From assembly GCA_030524635.1 (NCBI GenBank), contig JAUNGG010000024.1:1-54561 (forward strand): a DNA stretch of 54,561 nt, in the 5' to 3' direction. The notes beneath the pieces are model-generated. The model was not told where the DNA came from. It was given only the letters and a program-made list of their open reading frames with translations, and did not search any database. The stretch comes from Lachnospiraceae bacterium. Its GTDB lineage: Bacteria > Bacillota > Clostridia > Lachnospirales > Lachnospiraceae. Positions 42,239-51,003 of the stretch are shown here, one piece after another (position 1 is the first letter of the stretch; the number at the start of each line of letters is the position of its first letter). A program made the position numbers and the translations under genes.

Positions 42239-43822
42239 TTACTTTTCGTATACCACAGACAGATCCTGGGCAGAAAGCGGATAGAACTGGTATCCGCCAA
42301 GCCGATTGTTCACTGCCACATAATTTGCCGGATCCTGGATAAATACAGATTCTGCATCCTCTGCCAGGATCATCTGGCATCTCTTATATAGCTCTGCCTT
42401 TTCGCTGTCATCAACCGCCATAAGTGCTTTCTGATAGGTATCGTCATATTCCTCGCTGGAATAGTTCATAAAGTTCTTTGAGGAGCCGGTCACATAGCGC
42501 TTCATCCAGTAATTAGGGGCAAGACTTCCGTCAAAGCCTACCACGGTCGCCTGGAACTGCTTTCCATGGTACACCTCATCCAGCCAGGAGCTCCACTCGA
42601 TCTGGCGGATGGTGGTCCGGATGCCCACCCGTGTCAGCTGGTCGGCAATGATCTGCGCCGCATCCATATACTGGGTGGATGCTGTGGTGGCAATGATCTC
42701 CAGGTCAAATCCATCCGGGTATCCAGCCTCTGCCAGAAGCTCCTTTGCCTTCTCTGTATCATAAGGATACTGATTTTCTGCTGCCGGCTCATAGTAGCGC
42801 ACCAGCTTCGGAATCATATGGGAACCGATCAGATGGCTCTTTCCATCATAGAGAAAATTGTTGATCTCCTCCTTATTTACCGCATAGCAGATGGCCTGGC
42901 GGACCCGCACATCAGAAAGAGGCTCATATGCATGATTCAGGAACATTCCCTGCACCATGTTCTGGGTTCCTTCCAGAATCTGGCAGTCTGCTCCGGCCGC
43001 CTTTACCTGGGCACCGGTCAGATAGTCAAGAATGTCGATGGTTCCGGCCTGAAGCTCCATAAATGCTGTATCGGAATCTGCGGTGATCTTAAATTCCACA
43101 TGATCCAGATGAGGCAGCCCCTCCTGCCAGTAATCCTCAAACTTTTCCACCTCCAGTTTCTGTCCTGGAGTGTAGGAAACAAATTTAAAGGGTCCTGTGC
43201 CGATGGGATTCTTTTCCGGATCCGGGTTGGATGCCGGAATAATGCCGAAGGTAATCTCCGGCAGAAACTCCGAGTACCCTTCCTTCAGATACACCTCAAC
43301 CGTCTTCTCATCTGGGATCTCCACGTGATCAAAAACAGAAAACGCGGAAGACTCACCCTGAATCTCCGCGTAACGCTCGATAGAATATTTAACATCTTCG
43401 GCAGTAACCAGGCTTCCATCATGGAATTTTAGGCCGTCTCTTAATGTGAAGGTATAAACCGCTGCATCATCTGAGATCTTGTAGTCACTTGCCACAGCCG
43501 GTATCAGATTACCGTCCGGATCAGGCTTTACCAGCCCTTCATAAAGATTAAATACCACACTTCTAGTTCTTGCGTCCGTCGATTGATGGGGGTCAAGACT
43601 AACCAGATCATGGGTAACGCCTACCACTGCGCTTCCGCCGTCACCTGGTTCAGCCGTCTCTGCTGCTGCGGTCGTCTCCGCTTCCGCTGCCAAAGAGGCT
43701 GGTGCTTCTGAAGAATTCTTCACAGGTTCCGAAGCTTCTGTACTCTTGCTGCCGCCGCATCCGCAGAGTGCAGCAGATACCAGAAGTGCCATCACACTTA
43801 AAAAAAGAGTTCTTTTTTTCAT
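42239..43822 (-). CDS. Peptide-binding lipoprotein, DppA/OppA family
   Basis: Extracytoplasmic receptor of 527 residues (SBP_bac_5). The lipoprotein signal ends LCGC, with the lipidated Cys near residue 22. It is followed by a Glu/Ala/Ser/Thr linker and a mature domain with LVSLDPHQSTDARTRSV, FTLRDGLKFHDGS and VRQAICYAVNKEEI. It is the first gene of the importer operon, under the promoter at 43883-43911. The ligand may be di- or oligopeptides, or another solute; the family is broad. Confidence 0.93.
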   Translation of the reverse strand: MKKRTLFLSVMALLVSAALCGCGGSKSTEASEPVKNSSEAPASLAAEAETTAAAETAEPGDGGSAVVGVTHDLVSLDPHQSTDARTRSVVFNLYEGLVKPDPDGNLIPAVASDYKISDDAAVYTFTLRDGLKFHDGSLVTAEDVKYSIERYAEIQGESSAFSVFDHVEIPDEKTVEVYLKEGYSEFLPEITFGIIPASNPDPEKNPIGTGPFKFVSYTPGQKLEVEKFEDYWQEGLPHLDHVEFKITADSDTAFMELQAGTIDILDYLTGAQVKAAGADCQILEGTQNMVQGMFLNHAYEPLSDVRVRQAICYAVNKEEINNFLYDGKSHLIGSHMIPKLVRYYEPAAENQYPYDTEKAKELLAEAGYPDGFDLEIIATTASTQYMDAAQIIADQLTRVGIRTTIRQIEWSSWLDEVYHGKQFQATVVGFDGSLAPNYWMKRYVTGSSKNFMNYSSEEYDDTYQKALMAVDDSEKAELYKRCQMILAEDAESVFIQDPANYVAVNNRLGGYQFYPLSAQDLSVVYEK

Positions 43823-43882
43823 AATGTCTCCTTCTTGCTCTGTAATGATTCTCCCACTATTTAATTATTGATTTACATTGGT

Positions 43883-43911
43883 ATTGTAAGCATAACTGAC
43901 AGAATTTTCAA
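43883..43911 (-). promoter_or_regulatory. Promoter of peptide ABC operon
   Basis: On the minus strand: -35 TTGAAA (43911-43906), 17-base spacer, -10 TACAAT (43888-43883). Confidence 0.8.
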
Positions 43912-43925
43912 GTATTTTTACAAAA

Positions 43926-43964
43926 ACAACAGAGGCTGTGCACAAATTACTTTATGCACAGCCT
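43926..43964 (-). terminator. Terminator of UxaA-like dehydratase gene
   Basis: AGGCTGTGCA pairs with TGCACAGCCT, followed on the minus strand by CTGTTGTTTTTG, 12 bases after the stop at 43977. Confidence 0.8.
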
Positions 43965-43976
43965 GAAAAGACGGAT

Positions 43977-45506
43977 CTACGCCATAACGCCGATAGGCCA
44001 CGGCACATATTCATCTGCTCCTACGCCAAGCTCCTCCGATTTGCTCTTCTCACCGGACGCCACTGCCAGAAGCTTCTCAAAGATAATATCTCCCATCTCC
44101 TCAATGGTTCTCTCACCATCGATGATCTGACCGCAGTTGATATCCATATCCTCGATCATCCGCTCATACATTTCGCTGTTAGAAGCCAATTTGACAGTTG
44201 GGCAATGAGTGGAGCCGAAGCAGGAGCCTCTTCCTGTAGTAAATGCACAGATGGTGGCGCCCCCTGCAAATTCGCCGGTCACGCTCATCGGGTCATAGCC
44301 TGGGGTATCCATGATGACCAGGCCTTTTTCTGTCACCCGCTCTGCATACTTGTAAACTGCATTGACCGGAGTGCTTCCGCCCTTCTTGGCGCCGCCTAAG
44401 GATTTCTCCAACACATTGGCAAGTCCGCCTGCGTTGTTTCCAGGGCTTACCTTTCCGTTGATCTGACAGTCTCTGCCTTCATTGTATTTCAGCCACCAGT
44501 TCAGACGGTCTACCAGCTTTTGTCCCACCTCCGGCGTCTTTGCCCTGCAGGTCAGGGTATGCTCCACGCCGAACAGCTCGGAGATCTCGGCCAGGATCAC
44601 AGTTCCTCCATTTCTCACCAGCTTGTCAGCAGCCTTTCCCAGTGCCGGGTTTGCAGACAGACCGGAGAAGCCGTCAGAACCACCGCACTGAAGCGCCAGC
44701 ACCAGATGCTCCGCCGAAACGGGAACCCTCTTGACCTTATTGGCCTCCTCCAGCATCTCCTTTACCATCTGGATTCCCAGCTCAATAGCCTTTCTGGTTC
44801 CTCCCACCTCCTGCATTACCAGCCTGCGGAGCATCTTGCCCTCCTTCATTCCTTCTGCTTCAAACATCTTGTCGATATTATTCCGCTCACAACCCAGGGC
44901 ACAGACTAACGCACCTGCTGTGTTTGGATTTGCCACATGTCCGGAGATGGTCCGCCGCAGCAGATCCATCGGCTCACCGGTCATCTCCATGCCGCAGCCG
45001 ATACCGGTGATGAAGGGAACCACTGCATCTACATTGGGATACGCTTTCATCCGCTCTTCATTAAAATAATTGGCGATCTTTCTTGCAACCGTAGCCGCAC
45101 AGTTTCCGGCAACAGGAATGGCGATAATATTTCTGGTTGCCACTCTTCCATCCTCCCGGACGATTCCCATAAAGACAGCCCTCTGATCCTCCGGGATCAG
45201 CTCCACCGGCTTATAATCTCTTGAAAATGCATAATCCTTGTTTACCTCATCGAACTGGATATTATGGCTGTGCATCCAGGTTCCCGGAACCGTATCCTCG
45301 GCTGCATAGCCGATCACCGTATTGTACTTTAACACCGGCTCCCCTTTTCTGATCAGGCGGGTTGCCACTTTATGACCAGCCGGAACTGGCTGCAGCGTGG
45401 TGATTCCCTCCTCCGGGATCTCGGTTCCTGCCGGAATCTCATGTCTTGCAACTACTACATTATCTTCTTTTTCCAACCTTACTACCGGGCTTAATCTCTT
45501 TTCCAT
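43977..45506 (-). CDS. UxaA/GarD family sugar-acid dehydratase
   Basis: Lyase of 509 residues that removes water from a sugar acid (altronate, galactarate or similar) to give a 2-keto-3-deoxy acid. The N-terminal SAF domain (about 10-90) ends in WMHSHN; the C-terminal catalytic domain has GREDGRVATRN-like sequence, LQCGGSDGFSGLSANP, SPGNNAGGLANVLEKSLGG and FTTGRG. The His-containing SAF end resembles altronate dehydratase more than galactarate dehydratase, but the neighbouring HpcH/HpaI aldolase and the diacid-sensing regulator favour a sugar diacid. It is divergent from the regulator gene, with AAAGGAG upstream. Confidence 0.88.
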   Translation of the reverse strand: MEKRLSPVVRLEKEDNVVVARHEIPAGTEIPEEGITTLQPVPAGHKVATRLIRKGEPVLKYNTVIGYAAEDTVPGTWMHSHNIQFDEVNKDYAFSRDYKPVELIPEDQRAVFMGIVREDGRVATRNIIAIPVAGNCAATVARKIANYFNEERMKAYPNVDAVVPFITGIGCGMEMTGEPMDLLRRTISGHVANPNTAGALVCALGCERNNIDKMFEAEGMKEGKMLRRLVMQEVGGTRKAIELGIQMVKEMLEEANKVKRVPVSAEHLVLALQCGGSDGFSGLSANPALGKAADKLVRNGGTVILAEISELFGVEHTLTCRAKTPEVGQKLVDRLNWWLKYNEGRDCQINGKVSPGNNAGGLANVLEKSLGGAKKGGSTPVNAVYKYAERVTEKGLVIMDTPGYDPMSVTGEFAGGATICAFTTGRGSCFGSTHCPTVKLASNSEMYERMIEDMDINCGQIIDGERTIEEMGDIIFEKLLAVASGEKSKSEELGVGADEYVPWPIGVMA

Positions 45507-45571
45507 ATGTGTTTCTCCTTTGCTTATTTCACTTCTTTATTTTTCTCTTTCAGTTTCCTTTCACTGTCTAA

Positions 45572-45577
45572 ATCATA
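45572..45577 (-). promoter_or_regulatory. Extended -10 promoter of the dehydratase
   Basis: The minus strand reads TGGTATGATTTAG, an extended -10 (TGnTATGAT). The same 13 bases occur in the aldolase promoter at 49014-49019. No good -35 is seen; ATGTGATA (45591-45584) lies just upstream in the spacer. Confidence 0.6.
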
Positions 45578-45583
45578 CCAGCT

Positions 45584-45655
45584 TATCACATAAAATTCAT
45601 TATCTTACGGACACAATAAGCAAAGATATCTTTTAACTTTCAATACAATGTGATA
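45584..45655. promoter_or_regulatory. Pair of inverted ATGTGATA sites between divergent promoters
   Basis: TATCACAT at 45584-45591 and its exact reverse complement ATGTGATA at 45648-45655 flank the divergent control region. Each copy sits immediately upstream of a -10-like element, TATGAT on the minus strand and TATACT on the plus strand. They are candidate binding sites for the adjacent regulator. Confidence 0.5.
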
Positions 45656-45704
45656 TACTAAAAAACACAAAAACAAGCATCTGATATCCACAATGGAGGT
45701 TCCT

Positions 45705-46877
45705 ATGATCAATAAAATATTCGCTCAGAATTTTGTGAGAAAAATCGAACAAAATATGAAAATCAAGGTTAATGTGATGGACGAGCGGGGCGTTATTATT
45801 GCCAGTACATCAAAGGAGCGGGTAGGTGATTTCCATATCTGCGCTTACGAAATCATACAAAACAGCCTGCCGATGCTGGTAACCACGGAGCCCACCCGGG
45901 ACCTGATCGGTGTGAATGCCCCTGGCGTGAATCTGCGCCTTACCAGCAGCAATGAGACCATCGGTGTGATCGGTGTCAGCGGAAATCCAGACGAAATCAC
46001 AGAAATTGCAAAGATGGTAAAGCTGACCTTTGAAACCATGTATGAATATGAATATAAGAAAAATGCCAGCATGAAGGGCCACAACAGCCTGTGGAATTTT
46101 GCCCATGTTCTGCTGGCCGAATCGCCGTTAAACGAGGTCAGCATCAAAAAGGCTGCCTCCCGGATGAAGCTTTCCGATGACTATCCGCGGATCCCCATCT
46201 ATATCCGCTTCTATTCCGAATACTTAAACACGATCATTCAGCATTTTCTGGATTCCTATGCTTCCTGCAGCTGCTACCGGCATCAGGACATCGTTCTCCC
46301 GGTGGACCGCGGAATCTTTCTGCTGAAATCATTCTCCAGGGATTCTCATGATCTCTATGGAACAGAAACTCTGAACGCCTGCATGGAACGGCTAAAAATT
46401 GAATTTATCGACCGGGAATCCACCAGTGAACAGCTGCTGACCTACAAATTTTTTATCGGCCCCGTTCAGACGAAATTCATTCATTACCAGAACACCTATC
46501 AGAATCTGCTGTGGCTGGCCTCCCGCCGGAAAAATTCAATGGAGATCACCACGTTTCTCATGGATCATCTGCTGGAACTTTTGCTGGAACACTGCAGCAA
46601 GGAAGTGATGGCACCGCTTTTTGATTATTATGATCAGGTGATTCAGGAAAACCTGGACACAAGCCAGTTTCTGGAAACCAGCAAAGGCCTGGTTGCCTCT
46701 GACATGAAGCTGGAGGCGGCGGCACAGCTGCTCCATCTGCACAAAAATTCCGTCATTGCCCGGTTAAAGAAGGTAAAGGAAGTTCTGGAGATCAATCCCA
46801 TCGCCAATCCAAAGGATGCCGCTCTGCTGCGGTGCCTGTGCTTTTACCTGCAGCACGAGATGCTGTCCGGTCACTGA
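45705..46877 (+). CDS. Sugar-diacid regulator (Diacid_rec/PucR-HTH, CdaR-like)
   Basis: Transcriptional regulator of 390 residues. The N-terminal Diacid_rec domain (about 1-130) has VNVMDERGVIIASTSKERVG and a C-terminal GVIGVSGNPDEI, typical of CdaR-type sugar-diacid sensors. A middle GGDEF-like region is followed by a PucR C-terminal helix-turn-helix with AAAQLLHLHKNSVIARLKKV. ATG at 45705 is chosen because ATGGAGG lies just before it; a frame from 45693 begins at that site. It is divergent from the dehydratase and surrounded by catabolic genes, so it is the probable activator of this cluster. Confidence 0.9.
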   Translation: MINKIFAQNFVRKIEQNMKIKVNVMDERGVIIASTSKERVGDFHICAYEIIQNSLPMLVTTEPTRDLIGVNAPGVNLRLTSSNETIGVIGVSGNPDEITEIAKMVKLTFETMYEYEYKKNASMKGHNSLWNFAHVLLAESPLNEVSIKKAASRMKLSDDYPRIPIYIRFYSEYLNTIIQHFLDSYASCSCYRHQDIVLPVDRGIFLLKSFSRDSHDLYGTETLNACMERLKIEFIDRESTSEQLLTYKFFIGPVQTKFIHYQNTYQNLLWLASRRKNSMEITTFLMDHLLELLLEHCSKEVMAPLFDYYDQVIQENLDTSQFLETSKGLVASDMKLEAAAQLLHLHKNSVIARLKKVKEVLEINPIANPKDAALLRCLCFYLQHEMLSGH

Positions 46878-46929
46878 GACAGGATCATCGATCAGAAGCA
46901 ATACAGCCAGTCCGGGCAGGCTTCTTTTT

Positions 46930-47023
46930 CATATGATTTAAAAAGGAGCAGCCGCTCCCGCTGATTTCTCAGCAAAAGCGGCTGCTCCAGGGAAAAGTTG
47001 CAAAAAGAAGAAAAAATCATATG
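46930..47023 (-). terminator. Terminator of aldolase-dehydrogenase unit
   Basis: GGAGCAGCCGCT (46945-46956) pairs with AGCGGCTGCTCC (46977-46988), followed on the minus strand by TTTTTAAAT. A second inverted pair, catatgattt and aaatcatatg, flanks it at 46930 and 47014, extending the structure. Confidence 0.85.
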
Positions 47024-47030
47024 TAACGAG

Positions 47031-48140
47031 CTACAGCTTGCTCTTGAAAATAGTATATACCCCTTCCTCTCCAATCTGCGCGATATTGTTGGTCATATTG
47101 GAGGACTTCATGGATGCGGCGGTAAGCTCCGCCAGATCGTCTGTCTGAATGCCAAGCTGAGAAAGCCTGGTACGCATCCCAAACTTCTCCTTAAGCTGAT
47201 TCAGCCAGTCGGAAAGCTCCTGTACCTGTGCAAATCCCAGTTCCTTTGCATAGCAGTTCAGCTCCGGCTTTACCTTAGAATTAATCAAAAGCCAGGCATC
47301 CAACGTAAAGGCACAGGCCTCGCCGTGAGGAACCTGATATTTGGAAGTCAGAATATAGGAGCAGGCATGGGAGCCGGTGGTCCCGGTCTGGGAAAATGCC
47401 AGTCCGGCAATCAGACTGGCCTTGGACATGCCGGCTCTGGCCTCCCGGTCAGAGCCGTCCGCTACGGCACGCTCCAGGTATTTGCAGGCAAGCTTTGCCG
47501 CGCCAAGAGCCAAAGCATCTGTCGCCTCATTGGCTTTTACACTGGTCATGGCATCAAAGGCATGGGCCAGTACATCCAGTCCAGTTGCAGCTGTTACCAT
47601 GGCCGGAACGGTAAGGGTAAGCTCCGGGTCTACGATGGCAATTGTGGGGAAGATGGCCGGGCTGAAGATGGCTGCCTTGATCCCCTTTTCCTTATCGCTC
47701 AGCACCGCACCGGCTGTCACCTCACTGCCGGTGCCGGCTGTGGTTGGGATGGCAATGACAGGCAGTGCCTTTGTGATCTGGAACCCATTCAGCAGCTCTT
47801 CCGGACTGCAGTGCTCTGCTGCCGCCACCGCCGCTGCCTTGGCACAATCCATTGCACTGCCGCCGCCGAAGGCGATAATACAGTCCGCATTTACCTGGTT
47901 CATTTTTTTCACTACATCTGCAACATTTTTGATGGTTGGATTGGGCTCTACATCAGAGCTGATCCCCACTACCTTTCCTGCTGCAAAGCTCTCGATGGAT
48001 CCGGCCGCACCAGATTCCACCAGGAAGGAATCTGCTACCATAAATGCTCTGTTTAAGCCATATTCATTTAAATAAGTTCCGATATTTGCAATCTCACCTT
48101 CTCCGAAGATCACATTAACGGGCTGATGAAATTTCCACAT
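47031..48140 (-). CDS. Iron-containing alcohol dehydrogenase
   Basis: Group III dehydrogenase of 369 residues. NAD binding is indicated by FGGGSAMDCAKAAA, and the metal site by DVLAHAFDA, TGSHACSY and VPHGEACA. ATG at 48140 has AAAGGAAG about 10 bases before it; an earlier ATG at 48170 has none. It directly follows the aldolase gene. In this setting it probably reduces the aldehyde released by the aldolase (for example tartronate semialdehyde or a related product); this is inference, as family members are promiscuous. Confidence 0.9.
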   Translation of the reverse strand: MWKFHQPVNVIFGEGEIANIGTYLNEYGLNRAFMVADSFLVESGAAGSIESFAAGKVVGISSDVEPNPTIKNVADVVKKMNQVNADCIIAFGGGSAMDCAKAAAVAAAEHCSPEELLNGFQITKALPVIAIPTTAGTGSEVTAGAVLSDKEKGIKAAIFSPAIFPTIAIVDPELTLTVPAMVTAATGLDVLAHAFDAMTSVKANEATDALALGAAKLACKYLERAVADGSDREARAGMSKASLIAGLAFSQTGTTGSHACSYILTSKYQVPHGEACAFTLDAWLLINSKVKPELNCYAKELGFAQVQELSDWLNQLKEKFGMRTRLSQLGIQTDDLAELTAASMKSSNMTNNIAQIGEEGVYTIFKSKL

Positions 48141-48173
48141 GTGGGCTCTTCCTTTCTTTTTCATTAACATACT

Positions 48174-48968
48174 TTAATAAGCATCCTTCACCTGCATGGC
48201 ATGCTCCTTACCGGTCCGCACATCCGTCAGGAATTTCTGCGCCCCGGCTGCCATGTACGGAGTGATCGCCGTTACCAGATATCTGGCGCCCCAGCCGATG
48301 GCCTGCTCTGCCGCTTTCGCAGATCCTACATAGTATCCGGCAGTTTTTCCTGCTGCTGTGATCCGCTTTATGGTATTCTCAACTAATGCCAAAAATTCCG
48401 GATCGGTTGTGTTCATGCCTACGGAGGTGGACAGATCACCAGGTCCGATGAAATATACATCGATCCCATCTACCGCCAGGATCTCATCCAGATGATCGAT
48501 GGCCTCCTGGGTCTCCACCTGACAGCAGAGCAGCTTTGTCTCATTGGCACGCTTTAGATAAGCCTTCTTATCCTCTACCAGGCCATATCCGGCAGCGCGT
48601 GGGAGGAATGCCACCCCGCGCTTGCCAACTGGCGGAAAGTTGCCCATGGCTACCACCTTTTTCGCATCTTCTGCCGTATTCACCAATGGGAGCTGGATAC
48701 CATTTGCGCCGAAATCCAGTGCCTTCTGAATGTGGTCATAGCTCTTTTCCGTGCATCTCACCACCGCCGGAACCCCGGCGCACTGGGACGCACGTACCAT
48801 ATCCGCCAGCACCGACTGCTCCATCACGCCGTGCTCATTGTCGATCAAAAGAAAATCAAATCCCAGCCTGGCCGTGTATTCCGCCATATCCGGCAGCGCA
48901 AAGGTTACAAAACAGCCAATCAGCGGTTTATCCTTCATTTTGTCTTTCCACATAACCAAATTGTCCAT
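48174..48968 (-). CDS. HpcH/HpaI family class II aldolase
   Basis: Metal-dependent retro-aldolase of 264 residues that splits pyruvate from 2-keto-3-deoxy acids. Landmarks are FDFLLIDNEHGVM, VVRCTEKSYDHIQKALDFGANGIQLP with the metal ligands, KRGVAFLPRAAGYG, and YFIGPGDLSTSVGM. The family includes 2-keto-3-deoxyglucarate aldolase (GarL) and related enzymes. GGGAGG precedes the start, and it has its own promoter 98 bases after the IlvD-like gene. Its likely partner steps are the two dehydratases upstream and downstream. Confidence 0.92.
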   Translation of the reverse strand: MDNLVMWKDKMKDKPLIGCFVTFALPDMAEYTARLGFDFLLIDNEHGVMEQSVLADMVRASQCAGVPAVVRCTEKSYDHIQKALDFGANGIQLPLVNTAEDAKKVVAMGNFPPVGKRGVAFLPRAAGYGLVEDKKAYLKRANETKLLCCQVETQEAIDHLDEILAVDGIDVYFIGPGDLSTSVGMNTTDPEFLALVENTIKRITAAGKTAGYYVGSAKAAEQAIGWGARYLVTAITPYMAAGAQKFLTDVRTGKEHAMQVKDAY

Positions 48969-49013
48969 TCCAGTCCTCCCAATCCTTGCTTTATAAAGAT
49001 AACGATATGCTAA

Positions 49014-49042
49014 ATCATACCATAAATCATCTGGATCTGTAA
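49014..49042 (-). promoter_or_regulatory. Promoter of aldolase-dehydrogenase unit
   Basis: On the minus strand: -35 TTACAG (49042-49037), 17-base spacer ending TGG, -10 TATGAT (49019-49014). TGGTATGATTTAG is identical to the dehydratase promoter core. Confidence 0.75.
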
Positions 49043-49066
49043 CTGCTCCGTACCTTCCACTCTGTA

Positions 49067-50755
49067 TTACCGGTCACGGAAGGAACGGTATCCCAGAACC
49101 GCGCCCTGCTCGATAGGCTGAACCAGCTCATGATACTGTGCCAGATATCCTGGTGCCAGCTCACGCTCTGCCGGCTTCCACTGGGCTACACGTCTGTCCA
49201 GTTCCTCCTGGGGGATGTCCACATTCATGGTGCGGTTTACAAAATCCAGCTTAATGATCTCGCCTTCCCGGATCACAGCCAGCGGGCCGCCCATTGCCGC
49301 CTCCGGCATAACCTGTCCGACCACGATGCCCCGGTTCAGTCCGGAAAGCTCACCATCCGTCACAACTGCTACCTGAGATGCCAGGTTCGCACCATTTAAT
49401 GCTGCCACAAAGCTGCATGCAAATACCGTTCCAGGACCGCCCTTCGGCCCCATGTTCCGCAGTACGATCACATCACCCGGCTTGATCTTGCCCTGTCCTA
49501 AGCCAACCTTAATCGCCTCATCCTCGCCCTCAAAGATAACCGCCTTGCCTTCAAAGCTTGGGATCTCATTAGGAACTGCAGACAGCTTTACAATGGCTCC
49601 ATTGGGGCACAGGTTGCCTCGCAGAATGCCCACACCTGGACGGGTGCTCTGGGGATCTTCCATTGGCTTGATGACCTCGTCACGCAGCACCTTGGCATCC
49701 TGAATGTTTTCTGCAACCGTTTTTCCAGATACGGTCATGGCATCTAAATGGAGGTATTCCTCCAGACGCTTCATCACGGCACGGCAGCCGCCTGCTGCTT
49801 CCAAATCCTCGGTGCGGAACGGGCCGTTCGGTCTTACTGCCGTTAACAGATGAATGGTATCTGCAAACTTTTCATAAGTTTTTACCACATCCATCTTGAT
49901 CTCCGCCTCGGTTGCAATGGCAGACAGATGTCTTACCGTATTAACAGAGCCGCCGATAGCTAAGACCACCATAATTGCATTTTCAATGGCTTCCTTTGTA
50001 ATCACGGTGCGGGGCCGCTCATCCTTTTCCACCATCTCCACAATACGCTGGCCTACCAGCTGGCAGTACTTGTAAAGCTTGGGGCTGTCTGCCAGGATGG
50101 GTGCATTGCCCGGCAGAGACATACCCAGAGCCTCCGCTACAATGTGCATGGAGTTTGCCGTTCCCAGACCTGCACATACACCAGGAGTTGTAATGGCGTG
50201 ATTGGTCATATCCACCAGCTCCTCAAAGGTCTTGGAGCCGCAGGCGACTGCGCCGATGGCTTCATACACATCATCAATATCCACAAATTCCCCTGCCATG
50301 CACTGTCCGCCTAACTGGTAGCCGCAGGTTAAGACGATGCTGGGCACATTCAGACGGGCTGCTGCCATACAGTGGGCCGGTGTGGTCTTATCACAGGAGG
50401 ATAAGAATACGATTCCATCCAGCACTGCACCTTCTACCATGCATTCTACTTCGTTGACGATCAGATCTCTGGTAGGCATCAGATAGCGGGCCTTTTTTCC
50501 GGCAGAGGTAACAAAGTCGGAGGAAGCCACGGTGCGGACCTCAAATGGAACGCCGCCTGCCGCCTTGATCGCATCCTGTACTGCCTGGGAAATCTTATCT
50601 ACATGGATAAAGCAGCTGGAAAGCTTGTTGGAGGTGTTGATCACTGCGATCTTCGGCTTATTCATATCCTCCTCAGAAATTCCCATGCTCTTCCACTGTG
50701 TTCTTCTAACCGCCCATCTGGTGGTACCTGGCTCAAAATTACTTCTTAAATTCAT
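49067..50755 (-). CDS. IlvD/Edd family dehydratase
   Basis: Iron-sulfur dehydratase of 562 residues. The three cluster Cys are present: Cys48 in SSCFIH, Cys121 in SSCDKTTPAH and Cys194 in GVCAGLGTANSM. The C-terminal domain has GPKGGPGT and DGELSGLNRG. The family covers dihydroxy-acid dehydratase, 6-phosphogluconate dehydratase and several sugar-acid dehydratases. No branched-chain amino-acid genes are near, whereas an aldolase and a diacid regulator are, so a sugar-acid role is favoured. An AGGGG site lies 8 bases before the start. Confidence 0.9.
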   Translation of the reverse strand: MNLRSNFEPGTTRWAVRRTQWKSMGISEEDMNKPKIAVINTSNKLSSCFIHVDKISQAVQDAIKAAGGVPFEVRTVASSDFVTSAGKKARYLMPTRDLIVNEVECMVEGAVLDGIVFLSSCDKTTPAHCMAAARLNVPSIVLTCGYQLGGQCMAGEFVDIDDVYEAIGAVACGSKTFEELVDMTNHAITTPGVCAGLGTANSMHIVAEALGMSLPGNAPILADSPKLYKYCQLVGQRIVEMVEKDERPRTVITKEAIENAIMVVLAIGGSVNTVRHLSAIATEAEIKMDVVKTYEKFADTIHLLTAVRPNGPFRTEDLEAAGGCRAVMKRLEEYLHLDAMTVSGKTVAENIQDAKVLRDEVIKPMEDPQSTRPGVGILRGNLCPNGAIVKLSAVPNEIPSFEGKAVIFEGEDEAIKVGLGQGKIKPGDVIVLRNMGPKGGPGTVFACSFVAALNGANLASQVAVVTDGELSGLNRGIVVGQVMPEAAMGGPLAVIREGEIIKLDFVNRTMNVDIPQEELDRRVAQWKPAERELAPGYLAQYHELVQPIEQGAVLGYRSFRDR

Positions 50756-50874
50756 GATTCATTCCCCTTTTCTGTCTTCATATTCATATACTTTTTCAGC
50801 AGTCTGACAGCTTCTCCAAATCAGCTTTCTCTGGCTGCTGTCTTCTGTCTGATTCCTGCTGTTTTTATGCTCTA

Positions 50875-50880
50875 ATCATA
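50875..50880 (-). promoter_or_regulatory. Extended -10 promoter of IlvD-like gene
   Basis: The minus strand reads TGATATGATTAG, similar to the other two promoters of this cluster (TGnTATGAT). A small inverted repeat (atcct-cat-aggat, 50883-50895) lies directly upstream and could be an operator. Confidence 0.45.
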
Positions 50881-51003
50881 TCATCCTCATAGGATACCAG
50901 CATTGTTGTGCCACACCAAAAATTATCGTTTTATTGGTATTATAATACAATGATTATCATGCTCTTATTTCCAGAAGCAGCAGGCCAAAGCAGCCATACC
51001 AGC

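Noticed and set aside
42566..43432. 288-codon plus-strand open frame
   Set aside because: Antisense to the peptide-binding lipoprotein gene; composition is a shadow of that gene's codon use.
47377..48075. 232-codon plus-strand open frame
   Set aside because: Antisense to the iron-type dehydrogenase; long only because of GC-biased third positions.
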